A DNA stretch of 64,000 nucleotides, taken from contig OX344757.2 of NCBI GenBank assembly GCA_947034885.2, positions 24,732,001-24,796,000 of the forward strand, written 5' to 3'. Shown piece by piece: positions 44,848-57,343 of this stretch. Made by a program: the position numbers and the translations under genes. Position 1 is the stretch's first letter; every line of letters starts with the position of its first letter. This DNA comes from Thuidium tamariscinum (lineage: Eukaryota; Streptophyta; Bryopsida; Hypnales; Thuidiaceae). The notes beneath the pieces are model-generated. The model did not search any database. It had not been told where the DNA came from and saw only the letters and a list, made by a program, of their open reading frames with translations.

Positions 44848-46090
44848 GACAGAGTAGAGTAGTTAGATAGGTTTTTGAGATTTTGGACGGAAGTTTCCGG
44901 ACCGGATTTCCCGAATGTGGGCCCCAATTCGGAACTTTAGGAACAACTGGCCAGACCTTTCTGGATAATCCGGTTGGGCTCCGATTGGTTGTTTCAGATT
45001 TTCTTTTGCCTTGCTGGCATTTCGTTTCTGTTTTTAGGCTTTGACTTTTGTTTTGATTTGGGCTTTTAAGGGGCAGGCAAGTTAGTTGGCCTGTCATTCC
45101 CTCCTAGCGTATATTCATGTATTTTCATTTCTTTCTTTAATCTGAGCCGGTAGGTGAACATTCCAGCTCTAACTTTTGTGTTTGGGATTCTCTTGGTGTA
45201 TTTATTTGAGGTGTTGAGAGGTAAGAGGGACGGGTGAGGAGGAATCCGGATTCTTAGGCAACTAAGATCTGAACTGAGTGATCAATTTATGAGAGCTGGG
45301 GTCTTGACTCGTGAGTTTGAGCGTGGAGCCTTTAATTTGCCGGAACGGTGATCCGGTGTGAGTCCAGGTGTGACGCGGAGGAGGTTCCGGAACCGCAGGG
45401 GAGGATCCGTGCGGAGTTAAGCAGCCGCCATAGGAAAGTTTCCGTCCGCCAGAAGGTCTGCCAACTACTGAGTCGATCTGTGGAACTAGGGAAGTACGTC
45501 TTTTCAAGTTTAGGGGTCTTTTGATCTGTCATTGTAGTAAGGGCAAGTGAAGTAGTCTTGAGTGACCTGCTAACCGAATTGGCTCAGAGCCATCTGGAAA
45601 GTTGTGAGGATCCGGATCCGCCTCTACTGCAAAACCGGATATATTTGGGTATCTTTGTGTGTTTTGTGTATTTTATTTGAGGGAAGAGAGTGTGATGTTT
45701 ATGAGTGGTGAGTCCCTACCCCTCTAAAGATCAAGAGAGGACCCCCTGAGGGTAAAACAAGGGTATCTAAAACCGATAAATTGAAGTGACGGAACCGGAA
45801 TCCGGATTGAGATGGATCCATGTGGAAGTGAAATCCGGATCCGGGAAGGAAATCCGACAATAGTTGGGATACGGATCCGAAGAGAGGTGATGGATCCGGG
45901 AAAGGGTCCCGGAAAATTAAGTGGTATTCCGGATTGAGAGTAGTAACTTGGGTGTTTTTGAGTTGGGAAACCTAGAAACCGGAAAACGCAACTATTAGTA
46001 ACGTCTGGAATCTCCTGGAACGATATTCCGTATTATATTATCACGTTTGGGTGTAATAAAGGTGCTTTCTGCTAGATTGCACGCACGACA

Positions 46091-46935
46091 GTACCTTTTT
46101 TTTTCCTCCAAACTCTCACTTCAATCATATGCTACGAAGATTTGAAGCTTAGAACCTTGTGGTGCTAGAAAAATAAAGTAGATTTAATTTCAAAGTCAAA
46201 CAACCCAATCCCACAATGTGAGTGCTGGAAAACTTGAATTTGTTCACTTTGAACACAAAGATCTCACAATCTATGCGGTCATAATTTTTGAATTTTTTTT
46301 CCATGTAGTCTTGTACTAGTTAGGTGTGAGATCATACGATTAGACATGTGTAGAAAATGGTTCCTGATTTCTTTTACTCTTTGATGTAGAAATGGCAGCT
46401 CGAGGTGTTTTTTTGAAGGAAGAAGGCCTCGGTTTTTGACGGGTTCATTTCTACCGTACGGAAGTGAAGACTACATGACTTTATCTAGAGCTCTCACATG
46501 GAATTAATCGTGGAAAACTATGACCTTTGGATTTTTAAATTATAACAATTATGGATGATCCTCTTCATAGGCAAAAAACACAAATTTCGGAAGAAAAACA
46601 TTACAAAAAATGAATGATGACTTTTTATCCTCTAGAAAAAAAGGGTCTTGGAAATTAGAATCCAAGGCAAATGTTGTGTTTTTTCGGTAAAAAATTAGAA
46701 ACGCACAAAACTCCCTCTAATTTGTACACATTTTTGAACAAAAAGAAGAATAGGGGGATGAAAGTCAAAACGAACCAAATGAGATCCTACAAAAAGTTTG
46801 AAACATTAATGTAGATAGGCATGAATGTTTGAAATTCCACGACCATAAATATTACTGTATTGTTAAGAGCATCTTCGAGGAACTCAAAACCACTCTAATT
46901 ATTTTGTGCTATCAATCACACTCAATCAAACCTTT
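46091..46935. other. AT-rich sequence; no gene seen
   Basis: About 850 bp without a frame, repeat or element end that I can support. Confidence 0.5.
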
Positions 46936-47037
46936 CACTAGAAGAAAAGCCTGAAATTTTGCGTTTGTTTCAACACAACGCGTCAAGTGAGTTGTGTTGA
47001 AACAAACGCAAAATTTCAAGCTTTTCTTCTAGTGTTT
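46933..47037. mobile_element. 99-bp hairpin MITE with CACTA-type ends
   Basis: The element 46936-47034 starts CACTAGAAGAAAAGCCTGAA; the other end is its near-perfect reverse complement, leaving an 11-nt loop. The 3-bp duplication is TTT (46933-46935 and 47035-47037). It is small enough to be a pure stem-loop. Confidence 0.85.
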
Positions 47038-47514
47038 TGTTTCAAAACCAATCAAAAATAAAAGTTTGGAAAAAAATCCTTCAAATCTTCTTCATTTGTA
47101 AAGAATGAACGCCCTAAACCTCCAAGAGCTTTTCTTTTTTCCCCCACTTTAACTACTCCTTTCGTTGAAAAGACATGGTATCTGCTCCCTTTTTCCTATC
47201 TAATTGCAGTTCCTAAATAAATTTTGAAATACTTCTTGCATTGAAATTTTGAAAAGTAGGTGATGCAATGAGTATGCCCATTTGTTACTCTACAACACCC
47301 TAGTTCACAAAATACAAAGGTTTGTTCCACCTTGTCTAGAATTTGCCATTGAAAATTGGAAGAAGACACATTACGTCCTCTAGTAACTTGGTCCTTGGGG
47401 GCTTCGATATAGCAAATTTATGATGGATTGATCATTATGTTTCGTTCATGAACTTTGATTCATTCCTTTTCAACTGAGAACGAACCCTAGAATCCTCTTT
47501 CCAATGAGGTTTTC
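47038..47514. other. AT-rich sequence; no gene seen
   Basis: No frame, repeat or element boundary is recognised before the tandem array begins. Confidence 0.45.
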
Positions 47515-48239
47515 CGCCTCTTCATCCAACAACCGAGCCGACGGCAATTGACGGATGAAGTTTTGAAAAAGAAACTTCATCCGCCCCCATCTCCCTCGCA
47601 CAAAGTCCGATCAACGAGTGCCACATCATGTCTGGATCTTGCAAGGAAGGCCTACCATTGCATCCGCTCAAAATCCAAATGCCCTTCCTGCGTGGCGAAG
47701 TGCTCCCGTAACCCCTCACATGTTGACCTCAGTAAAAATCTCTTTTATGGCCCGAGATGAATGCATCACCTCATAGGTGCTCAGACACGCTTCCCAAAAA
47801 ATGTCTTGCACTCTTCCACCCAACACCCGAGCTTGCGGTAATCAACGGATGTAGTTTTGAAAAAGAAACTTCATCTGCCCCTATCTCCCTCGCACAAAGT
47901 CCAATCAACAAGCACCACGTCACGTCGAGATCTTGCAAGGAAGGCCTACTATCGTAACTGCTCGAAATCCAAACGTCCTTTCCGTGTGGCGAAGCGCTTC
48001 CGCAGCCCCTCGCATGTTGACCCTAGTAAAAATCTATTTTTATGGCCCAAGATGAATGCACCACCTTGTAGGTGCTCAAATGCGCTTCCCAAAAATGTCT
48101 TATACTCTTTCATCCAATACCCGAGCCGGCGGCAGTCGACGAATGAAGTTTGGCACCACGAAACTTCATCCGCTTGTATCTCCTTCATACAAAGTCCAAT
48201 TGACAAGCGCCATGTTATGTTGGGATCCTGCAAAGGAGG

Positions 48240-51100
48240 CCTCACTACAAAAAAACTGGGGTATAAATGACTGCGAAAAATGACTGAAAATGAGTCATTT
48301 TGGACCGAGATGACTGAAAAATGACTTTAGGCCCTGTAGTCATTGTGGACAAGTCATTCTTTAAATGACTACGGGTGTATTATCACCATCCATTTGGAAA
48401 TTGGATGACTAATAGATGAATCTGTCTAAGGGATAAAGAAATTTTACTTGAAAATTTTGTGAAAAGGGTAGGCAGCTGACCATTTTTGGGAAAATTTCAC
48501 CTACATAGCTGTCCACGTAGGTTAATTTGTAAGTCATTTCTAAGTCGCGGTATAGTTGAAGTTTTGGTGATGTGTCAGTCATTGTTCAATTGTCAGACAG
48601 TCATTATTTAGTTGTCAGATAGTCTGACTAATGCTGACGTGGACAATGATGTCAGTAAAATTGAAGTCATATTCTAGTTGTGATATAATTACATTTAAGG
48701 GCGGGGTCTCTGACACGTGGCACTTAATAATAAGGGGTTTTTGAAGTTGCATCTTAGTCATTTTTGAGACATTTTTGTTTTAGGGTGAGTTATATTTTAG
48801 TTATGTCTTCCTTCTCTAAAGTAGTCATTCAACAGTCACATATGAATACATTCAAAGTTCCTCAATGATACACCATACACCATACACATGCAATACACCA
48901 TACAACATATACAATTCATCATATATAATATATCATGTAGAATACACCATACACCATATGCCATACATCATTTCAAAATCCACTTAATATGTGGATACAA
49001 TTAGATGAAATGACAAACCTTTTATAGAGGAAGGATAGTAGTAGGCAAGACAAAGCTTGTGGGATATGTAAAACCTAGGAATTGTATTACAAGTCATATT
49101 TTTAACCTCATTGAGGCATAGTAGACTAACTTTTTTCAAAAAACTTTGAACTAATTAAAGTTGGGAAATCAATCTCACTTTCATCTCCAAAAATTTGTTT
49201 TAGATTTTAAGCCTCTAATCAAAAGTTATAAATAAAATTTACTAAAAGGTTTGAAAAGAATTGACACAAGGTGCCAAATTAGTAGTAGAGTAGTTGTGTA
49301 GTAGTTCAAAAGTATTGAGTAGTCATTTGGTAGTTACAGGAAGTCATTTGGCAGTTGTAGGAAGTCATTTTGTAGTAAAACTAAAGTAGTGGTGGTGGTA
49401 TTTGCACAAGGAAAAAATGGAACTTAACAAATGTCATTGAATTCATCTAAATATCTTACTATATGTTTATTGGGACATTTAGTAATTCAAGTGTAAGGCA
49501 TATGAAGTGTTCAAAAGTAGTTCATTGACAATGGTACAAATTTTCAAAAGTCATTATTGGCATAATGGCATATAGATAGGAGTTTAAACAAATCATACAA
49601 ATGGATCCTAAGGAAGAAATTTTTTTAATGCTAACAAAGACAAAGGCCACTTGTAATGCATCATTTCCAAAAAAAAGACAAAAATATTCTATTGAAATTT
49701 TTTTTTAAAAGAAAATGAAGAAAATAAACAAGGAGTAGAATTATTGGAATGACTAAAAGAAAAGTTATTAGCTCAAGAAAGGTATTAGGATATGAGTGTT
49801 AAAAAATCATAAATCAGATGAGTATAGTTGCATCCTAGTAATTTTGAAATGATTATTGTCTATGTTAGCATATTGTCTTTACTACAAGAAAATAGGGGGA
49901 TAAATTAAATGACTTGTCTACAATGACTACATTGGCAACAATGACTACAAAATGACTACAAAATGACTATTTTGCAGTCATTGTTGTTGGTGCAGTCATT
50001 GTGAACAAGTCATTTATCCCCCCATTTTCTTATAGTGTTTTTCCATCTTAAGAGCAAAATTTTTTAGCATAGCCCTACAAAAAACTTTGTAGTAATTCTT
50101 AAGTTACATAGTAGTGAAGTACAATTACATCATCGGGAAGCTCACTTAGTGTATCTATCATAAATCATGTACCAACAAGTCATTTTTAGACTCTTTAAAT
50201 ATATATTTTTTAATAAATTATAATTTCAACCTATAATTTTGAGCTTTGTCCAATAATGACTATAGATTTCTATTGCCAAAAAATACCATACACCAACACT
50301 ATATGCCCAACTCAAATAATGTATGAAATGATTTTTAGAATAAATTGAGAAATGAACTAAAATGGCACAATTAAAAATTCAAATATTTCTTGAGGATACA
50401 TTTAGATGACCATTGCATCAATAATGAAGAAAAATGAACTTTCAATAAAGAGTTATTTTTAGAATTGAAAAATAAATTAGACCATTTTTTCTTGTATAAA
50501 ATAGGGGTGTGAAATTATTTTCAGCTCTACAATATATTTTCATATCATGCTCTACAATGTTTTTCATATCATGCCCATCTTTAGAGCAAAAAATTACAAC
50601 ATGACCCTACAAAAGACCTTGCAGTCATTTTAGAGTCACACAGTAGTAAAGCGCAGTCGTATTCTAGTAGTCTTAGAATAATTTCCATCCATGTCAACAA
50701 GTTGCCCTGCCCGTCCTTGGCTTTAAATATGGAAATTTAGCCTTTCTGTAACCCTTTAGTCATTTTCGATTCGTGAAGTAGTGAAATTAAGTTACAATCA
50801 ATAACTATGTCATACTCATTAATGACTCTAGCATCCACGCTGATTTTTCCCTTCCTTTTGTGCTCTTATTGATGGCACTCTGAATGAAAAAATGTAGATG
50901 AATTTTGTTGTCTATCATGTCTTCATCTTCTAGTCGCACTCATAACTGAAAAATGACTAAAAAATGACTAGGACTATGTAAATTCAGCTGGGTTGGTGCA
51001 ATTACAGAGGTACTAGTCACTATTTAGTCAAACCGGACATTTAGTCATTTCTGAGTCATCCCTCTACAGTCATTTATACCCCTCTTTTTTTGTAGTGCCT
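48240..51100. mobile_element. Non-autonomous CACTA element, 2.86 kb
   Basis: The element 48243-51097 has left end CACTACAAAAAAACTGGGG and right end (minus) CACTACAAAAAAAGAGGGG, followed by a shared GTATAAATGACTG. The 3-bp duplication is CCT (48240-48242 and 51098-51100), and the array unit it interrupts is continuous across it. Many ATGACT/AGTCAT words near both ends look like subterminal binding sites. No transposase frame is seen. Confidence 0.88.
49880..50037. mobile_element. 158-bp CACTA MITE nested in the 2.86-kb element
   Basis: The ends are TACTACAAGAAAATAGGGGG (first base mutated) and, on the minus strand, CACTATAAGAAAATGGGGGG, each followed by ATAAA...ATGACTTGT. Flanks are ctt and ttt. 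The inner part has several AATGACTAC repeats. Confidence 0.7.
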
Positions 51101-51190
51101 ACCATCGCATCCACTCAAAATCCAAACCCCCTTTGGCATAGATGCATGGCTCTCCCAACCAAGTGTGCGCATAACTCCTCACCCTTACCC

Positions 51191-51728
51191 TCCTTGCTGC
51201 GGGAATCAAATGGGAGGATCCATATTGTTAGATGCGCGCTGAAAAATCAAGCACAGTAGACCCAAAAATCGCAATTTTTGACTACATTCAGGTCTAGATG
51301 TAGTACATTTGTGACAAAGGATACAAAATTTGTTACAAAGGATATAAAATTTATGTACAAGTGTAAGTTTTATGACTTCTATTAATTTTCCATACACTTG
51401 CATGTAAGTTTTATGACTTCTGTTAATTTTCTTCTTTAAATATGACAAATCCAAGGATATTAAAAAAATAGAGGGAAGATAAAAATTAAATGATTTTCAA
51501 TAATTCAAAAGATTATTTTATTATTTTATTAGTCTTCATGGCATAATAGGATCCTAGCATATAAATAAACCATAATTAAATTAAATAGAAAAATTTTAAA
51601 ATGGTGAATGCATTTAGACTATTGGAATTAAATAGATAAAATAGGGGCAAGTTAAGTGCCAAATAAATTCCAAATATTCAAAAGACTTTTCTTGTAGTCT
51701 CCATGACATATTTCATGTCTAGGATTTT
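51191..51728. other. AT-rich sequence; no gene seen
   Basis: A short duplication (TTTTATGACTTCTRTTAATTTTC) occurs at about 51368-51390 and 51410-51433. Nothing else is recognised. Confidence 0.45.
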
Positions 51729-52041
51729 TGTGGCAACCTAGAAATCACGTAATAGGTTTTTTAAACAAAATACGGGAGAAGGGAACCATTCAATCCCCAT
51801 TTTTTTTATTGTTTTAGTAGTATAACGTAAAAGTAGGTCTAAAATTGGAAATTGGAAAATAGTCTTCCAGAAGTACAGAAATACGTTAAGGGACAAAGAA
51901 AGAATCCAAACCCGGGCAGCCCTAGCGACTGGAGACCGGATAGGTAATGAATGGCTACCGAGGCTAGAGATCGTCAAGAACTTTCCCACGTGACCAGGAA
52001 CGTTTAAACCTAACGGTCAGCAATAAATGATGAAGAAAATG

Positions 52042-52047
52042 TATAAG
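52042..52047 (+). promoter_or_regulatory. TATA box of element A4
   Basis: TATAAGACC lies in the same position relative to the ATG as in A1 (about 235 bp upstream). Confidence 0.55.
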
Positions 52048-52279
52048 ACCAGAGAATCGGGCCAGGTCGTGCCACTTTCCAGTTCGCAAATCAAGAAAGT
52101 GGATCTTGACAAAGAGAGAGGGTGTATCCAGGCTACCAAGAGAAGAGAGAGAGACAGTCTTGGTATCCAGTCTGGTACAGACTTGAGTAACCAGGATCGG
52201 AGGTTGTGGAGAGATAAGCGTGAGAGGTTGGGTCGATTAAGTTGGTCTCCATCTAGTTAGCGAGAGCGAAAGGCGAGCA

Positions 52280-54385
52280 ATGGCAAGCAAAGAGCTAGAG
52301 GAAGTAATCCTAGCTTTCCGGAATGTCAACCCGGTCGTACCCAAGAGAGAGCAAGACAAGCTGGAGCTAGAGGAAGACCTCAAGCAGATGGGGTGCGAAG
52401 GTTTCCTGGGCTGTCCGTGGGATTTGAAGGACGAGGAGATGGTGATCGAGCTTCTTGAGGACCAGTCCAATGAATGGAAGGGGACGCTGCGGGCGTTGCC
52501 CGAAAATTGGACAGCTGTTGTGTGGCGCAAGACATACCTGTTCAACCACACGGGAGATGGACTCGCCTCCCGGACAGACAAATTTCACGTGGATAAGTTC
52601 TGGAGACCTATAACTCTGAAGGACGGGTTCACGGTAGCGGAGTGCGTGGTGCCTAGAAACCGGAAGTTACTCCAGTTCATGATGGCCATTCTTAGTTCGG
52701 AGAGGCCGAGTAGGATTACGGTCACCCTAGCAAACACCATCTTTGGTGCATTGTCAGGAGACCGAAAGGTGGATTGGGGAGTAGTAATGAGGGACCAGAT
52801 GATCAAGATGGTAAATGGGATAGGGAAATCAAAACCCTCTTCCATCTCACCATTCTTGTTCCACCTGTACCATTCCTTGAACCTCTTGAAGGAGCATGAG
52901 AGGATAGCCTATGATGTAGGCGCGGCCATGATAGAGTACAACATAGAGAAACCGGATATAGATGTAGAATCGGAAGATGAGTTCTCAGACAAGGAGGGCC
53001 AGAAAGGGCAACAGGAGGGACTCTAGGAGAGAAAGGAAGAACCAGATGTAGGAGGGGATAACCTACCTTTGGAGGACCTAGTTGTAAGAGTAGAAACCCA
53101 AGGAACAGATCTGGTCTGGGACCAGGATCCCTTGGTAAGAATCATCCAAAATCTGGATGATTATCGCAAGTAGCACATGGATGAGAGGAGGGTGTTGTAA
53201 GGGCTATGCAAGGCCCTAGGCAATGTCTCGCCCTCCAAAATCATGGAGAAGGTGGGCGAACTGATCCGGGAGGTGCACAAGAGCGCCAACAAGGGAGAAA
53301 AGGAGAGGCTTACCAACTAGGTCTCTGCCCTAAAGCGAAAGCTGCATCAGAAGCAGGCCGAGCTAGACAAAGAGAAGTGGCTTTCCACCAAGGCCCGAAA
53401 CACTCTCGAAAAAATCCGGGAGTTCATTACACATCTGAGCGAGGTCGTCAACAAGGCAATGATGTTCGACAAGAAGGTGTTGGAGGCCGGGAAGTTGGTA
53501 GGCCCACAGCTCCTCACAGTATTGGTGGGCTACAACAAGAAGATGGAGGCTACGTTGGAGCAGTGGCGCGATGTCGTAGCCGAAGTCCGGGCGAGCTCCA
53601 TCTCGGTTCTAAGACCGGAAGATGCGAAGATAGAGGAGCCGGAGTTGCAGCCACCACCAACCATAGCTGCGAAGGAGAAGGCGACATCTGAACCTCCTAA
53701 GGAAGAAGAAAAGAAGGCTGAGGAGGTGGCAATTCAAGAGTCGGACCAACGGACCGAAATTGAAGACCCGAAGGCAATAGAGCCCGAGAAGTCCAAGGGA
53801 CTGGATCCGGAACTAAGCGTGCCACAAGAGACCGTCAAGAGTGTCTTCCCACCACGGAGGGAGACCAAGTTCATGGACTTGAACGGTCTATCTTCATGTA
53901 AGTCTTCACCGACCTTGACTGTGTAGTAGAAGGCTGGAGAGGTCGTGAAGGTTGTGATTCCGATCCGTCCGATACTGAACACTGGATCCGGATCCGGATC
54001 ACCAGTCAAGGGCCCGGTCCGGATCGTCAAGAGAGGAGAGGAACAAACGCCACAGAGCAAGGCAGTTCACCCACCACCCATCACCGGATTGATCAAGAGG
54101 AAGAACCCAGAGCCCCAATTGGTGAAGAGGAAAGCCCGGATGGAGGAGGAGGACTACGAGACGGAAGAGGAAGATGAAGATTCAAAAGAGGAGTCCGAAT
54201 CTGGTGAAGAGTCGGATCAGTACTCGGACGCTGATCAGGCGCTGGCAAAGACAAGGTAGAGTCGGGCCAAAGCAAGAGGGAAGGCTAAGCCGAAGGCGAA
54301 GCCGGTCCAAATGTTCTGGCTTCCGGCCGGAAAGAAGCAGCCAACCCGGAAAGGTACCTCACCTACCAAGCGGCTAAGGAAGTAG
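52280..54385 (+). pseudogene. Element A4 protein gene, decayed in the middle
   Basis: ATG 52280 (MASKELEEVILAFRNVNPVV) opens 248 clean codons covering the whole conserved N-terminal domain (VTLANTIFGALSGDRKVDWG, ISPFLFHLYHS), the best-preserved A copy for that part. TAG at 53024-53026 ends it; stops at about 53171, 53199 and 53318 follow. The coiled coil and later parts are readable (53459-53926 open), with more stops near 53926 and 54257. The last codon is TAG 54383-54385. Confidence 0.75.
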
Positions 54386-54870
54386 GGAGTTAACTCTAGG
54401 TAGATATGGAAGGCAGTTAACCTTTAGCCAAAGCAGGATATAATTAGAGTAGAGTTTTTTTTTAACATTAGACTAGATCCAGGTTTATAGGATCTAAGAT
54501 CCGATTTTGTTGGTATTTTTGGATTTTGTGGAAGTCAACTTGCCCAAGTTGTAAGGGAATGTAACATGGCATTTTCTAGGTTGGTGTTGATTCCACGTGC
54601 ACTTTTAGGATGTGCTTGTAGTTGTTTAGTATTTAAATCCGGGTTGTAGTTGAATCTGGTGTGCGTTTTGTTATCTTACTTTCACAAGTTTTTGTGTTGC
54701 AAATACAAGTCAGAACCTTTCTGATTCACTCTGAAGTGGACTGTGTAAGCTTGACCCTGTCAAAGTCTTGTCGCGACGGTTAGGATTGCAACCTTGTATA
54801 GAGAGAAAGTGCACCCGAATATTGAGTTTATCCAGTCTCTAGACTTAAAGTGAATTTAGTTTTGATAGGG

Positions 54871-54940
54871 AATTTGTGCAGGGTTGCTATTTGGCGAGCC
54901 TGTGAGCATGAGCTTGTGAGCCTATGAGCTTGTGAGCAGG
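54871..54940 (+). mobile_element. Left end of a second hAT-like element
   Basis: CAGGGTTGCTATTTGGCGAG starts at 54879 inside A4, preceded by AATTTGTG (54871-54878) as the expected 8-bp duplication. Subterminal short repeats GTGAGCATGAGC/GTGAGCCTATGAGC follow to 54940. No matching CAACCCTG plus AATTTGTG is found up to 64000, so the right end is probably outside the window or lost. Apart from the first 10 bases it does not resemble the giant hAT. Confidence 0.55.
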
Positions 54941-55222
54941 AATATCTTTTTGAAGAAAAAATGAATGAAGGACCTATGACCGTGGGTTTAGGACATTGTG
55001 AAGTTCCATATATTTGGATTTATTTTTGGAAATTTTGAGGCATTTGCAAGTGTTTCTTGAAAATAATTTTTATACCAACCAAATGTAGTTGATTTGGATA
55101 GAAATTACATGATGCAAAAATGTAATGGAAAGAAACTTTGCCTAAGATGTAGCTATAACATACACAAATTTGATAATAATCAAAATCCACACATAATAGT
55201 TTATTTGGATTGTTTGTCAATC

Positions 55223-56651
55223 TCATTGAATTAAAGTTGTTATAGACTCCATTGTGAAATCTTCAATCATATCTAATTTTGAGGTCTCTGCATCCTCAGA
55301 TGTTGATCCATTGAATACAAAACCTACAACATTGAAAACATATATACCTGTTTAGTATTTTGGTTTAGAAAAATTAAATTTTGCAAACATCAATGCCATT
55401 CGTTTGGCATATACTAGAAGATAAAAAGACTTCTTTAGACTGAAGAGAAAATTTTGTTTTTTCATCATTGTACTTGGTGACATCAATCTTCTATGACTAA
55501 AAGAGGATATGATACAATGTTATATTTTTGAAGTATAAAAAACATCATGCAAACAAATAAAATTTAGGCAAATTTACTTACTAATTTTTGACTTCGTAGA
55601 AAACTTCTTTGTCACCACAAGAACGTCTAGATTTTGTGATGCAACAATTGCCAACATTGGTTCATTTAGTTGTATTGTCACCATACTTAGAGAGCCTTCT
55701 TCATGGATTTGAGGAGAGTGTTGAAGATGTCTTTATCTACCTGTAAAATCACAATGTAATAACTTATGCTACAACAAGCAATTAATTGAAAATCAATGCA
55801 CTTGAAATCAACAAAATCAAATATATTAATTCAATGACGTATTTTGCAAATTAGAATTCAAATATACAATAATTTTAAATTGACTATTGATATGTAGATG
55901 CAGTATAGTTGAAAACTAGATTACCTTCATTGGTTGTGCCTTTGATGAGCATCTATATTATAATATATGTTAAAAAAACAAATATAAATCAAACAACAAT
56001 GAAAATTACTACATATTAAAATACCATGATAATAGTCTCTAAAAACCATAACATCTTTGAAACCCCCCAAAATAGGAAGACGATGAGAACCAAAAGTAAA
56101 GGTAAATTGAGGTACCTCTAGAACCTTAGCTAGATTCAGTTGGGTTTCTAATGGTACCTCAATATACCCACCCTTTAGGTCTAACAATTCATTTCATAAA
56201 ATATTGTGAGTGCATTGATAAATCTAATTACAAAATATAATTCACACTTATACGACATATATGTACACATAGAAACTCACTAATGCCAAGACATATAAAC
56301 ATATCAAAAAAATACTTTTTAAACTACCAAATTTGATTTCTTGTAAATCATAAAGAAGGCCCCTTTCTTGAAGTAATTTACTCTTATGAAATAAGTTCCA
56401 AACCCTTGATTCTAAATCTTTCTCCTCCATCCCTGTACATAGTTTTCTATGTACTTCAACTATCATGAGATTTTGTAGTTGATCATGATGTTGTCTTACC
56501 TAACCACCCCTTTGAAGTACTCAATAGCTACATCTTCAATTTGTAAAAACACTAGAATTGATATCCACTTCAACATCAATGCCCATAAACTCTTTTCCTT
56601 CAATTCATGATGTTTCATCTTGAGCCTAATTGTGTCATTGGCTACTTTAGT
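55223..56651 (-). pseudogene. Exon-like fragments of an unidentified gene
   Basis: Minus-strand exon-like blocks carry plausible splice sites. Block 56500-56651 (TKVANDTIRLKMKHHELKEK...) joins across a 67-nt GT...AG intron (56433-56499) in phase to a block from 56432 (MEEKDLESRVWNLFHKSKLL). Others are near 56030-56187 (GGYIEVPLETQLNLAKVLEV), 55570-55735 (MVTIQLNEPMLAIVASQNLD) and 55223-55323, which ends in TGA. The coding look and the in-phase join argue for a real gene or a captured piece of one. I cannot name it. It lies just inside the second hAT-like end, so transposon capture is possible. Some blocks have stops between them, so it may be defunct. Confidence 0.4.
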
Positions 56652-57226
56652 CTATACAATTTAATCTTCCAATGTATGGATCAAGCACAATATGTTGGTC
56701 TGAAAATGCAATTTCAATACACCATATACTGTAAATGAGCTAAATTAATAAATTAAAAATAGAACATTGAATAGAAGTTGAAGAATCTAATGCAAAGCTA
56801 TAATGATGCAAGGATTGAAATGTATATAAAATCAACACCAAGCTTACTATGGCTATATTATAGATATATGAATCTAATAAGTGAAAGAAGATAGAAACTC
56901 TAAACTTCAATCAATTTATATCAAACAAATAATTTTAGTGAAAATTGAGGTGAATGAAAATCACCTTGTGCCTGCCTAAAGTATCACTACAAAAACAACC
57001 ACAATATTCCTCAAACCAAACGCCAAAAATATAGATTCAAGAATAATTCAAAAAACTATACTTAGTGTTGAAATTCTCAATGAAAATACAAATTGCTTGC
57101 ATGTACAATTTTTCTAAGCACTAGGCACTAAGCACTACTTAGATGTGATTGTTCAACTTGATCACAAGTACAATCGTGCGAGTTCAATTACTCTAGTATG
57201 TCACTTAGGCTTACCAAGTCAACATC

Positions 57227-57343
57227 TTAAGCTTTTGATGCTATAATATTACTTGGCAATCCAACTTTTTGAGTTGCAAGAGTCAAAAGTCTTCTAATAT
57301 CTTCAATTTTCTCAACCAAAGGTGGTTCCACTAATGAAGACAT
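57227..57343 (-). other. 38-codon coding-like block
   Basis: A minus-strand frame from ATG 57341-57343 to TAA 57227-57229 reads MSSLVEPPLVEKIEDIRRLL and onward with balanced, protein-like composition in very AT-rich DNA. It may be an upstream exon of the 55.2-56.7 kb gene, read without certain splice sites. Confidence 0.3.

Larger units (their letters stand above)
42290..46090 (+). mobile_element. Element B3, full length
   Basis: The 5' end is TATCACAGTCCG at 42290 (B1: TGTCGCAGTCCG, two G-to-A changes), and the 3' end TTGCACGCACGACA is at 46090. Length is 3801 bp against 3838 for B1. Left flank ggaag is B2; right flank gtacc is unrelated, so no target duplication survives. The end regions keep a GTAAGT (42317 area) and a TTTCTGCTAG near 46070, as in B1. 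Confidence 0.85.
47515..51190. repeat. Tandem array of about 295-bp units, split by a CACTA element
   Basis: Units start near 47530, 47829 and 48121 with CGAGCCGACGG-like words and share CTTCATCCGCCCC, TCCCTCGCACAAAGTCC, GGATCTTGCAAGGAAGGCC and CACATGTTGACC. The third unit is cut at 48242 and continues at 51098 (accatcgcatcc). Open frames here are repeat translations. Confidence 0.8.
51729..54878 (+). mobile_element. Element A4, cut by a hAT-like insertion
   Basis: The 5' end TGTGGCAACCTAG is at 51729. Leader, protein region and 3' part match A1 and A2 up to gggaatttgtg at 54878, where the sequence changes to CAGGGTTGC. The remaining 0.8 kb of the A tail is not seen to the right and should lie beyond the window. 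Confidence 0.82.

Noticed and set aside
47548..48283. Open frames in the 295-bp array
   Set aside because: They recur once per repeat unit and are broken differently in each, so they are repeat translations.
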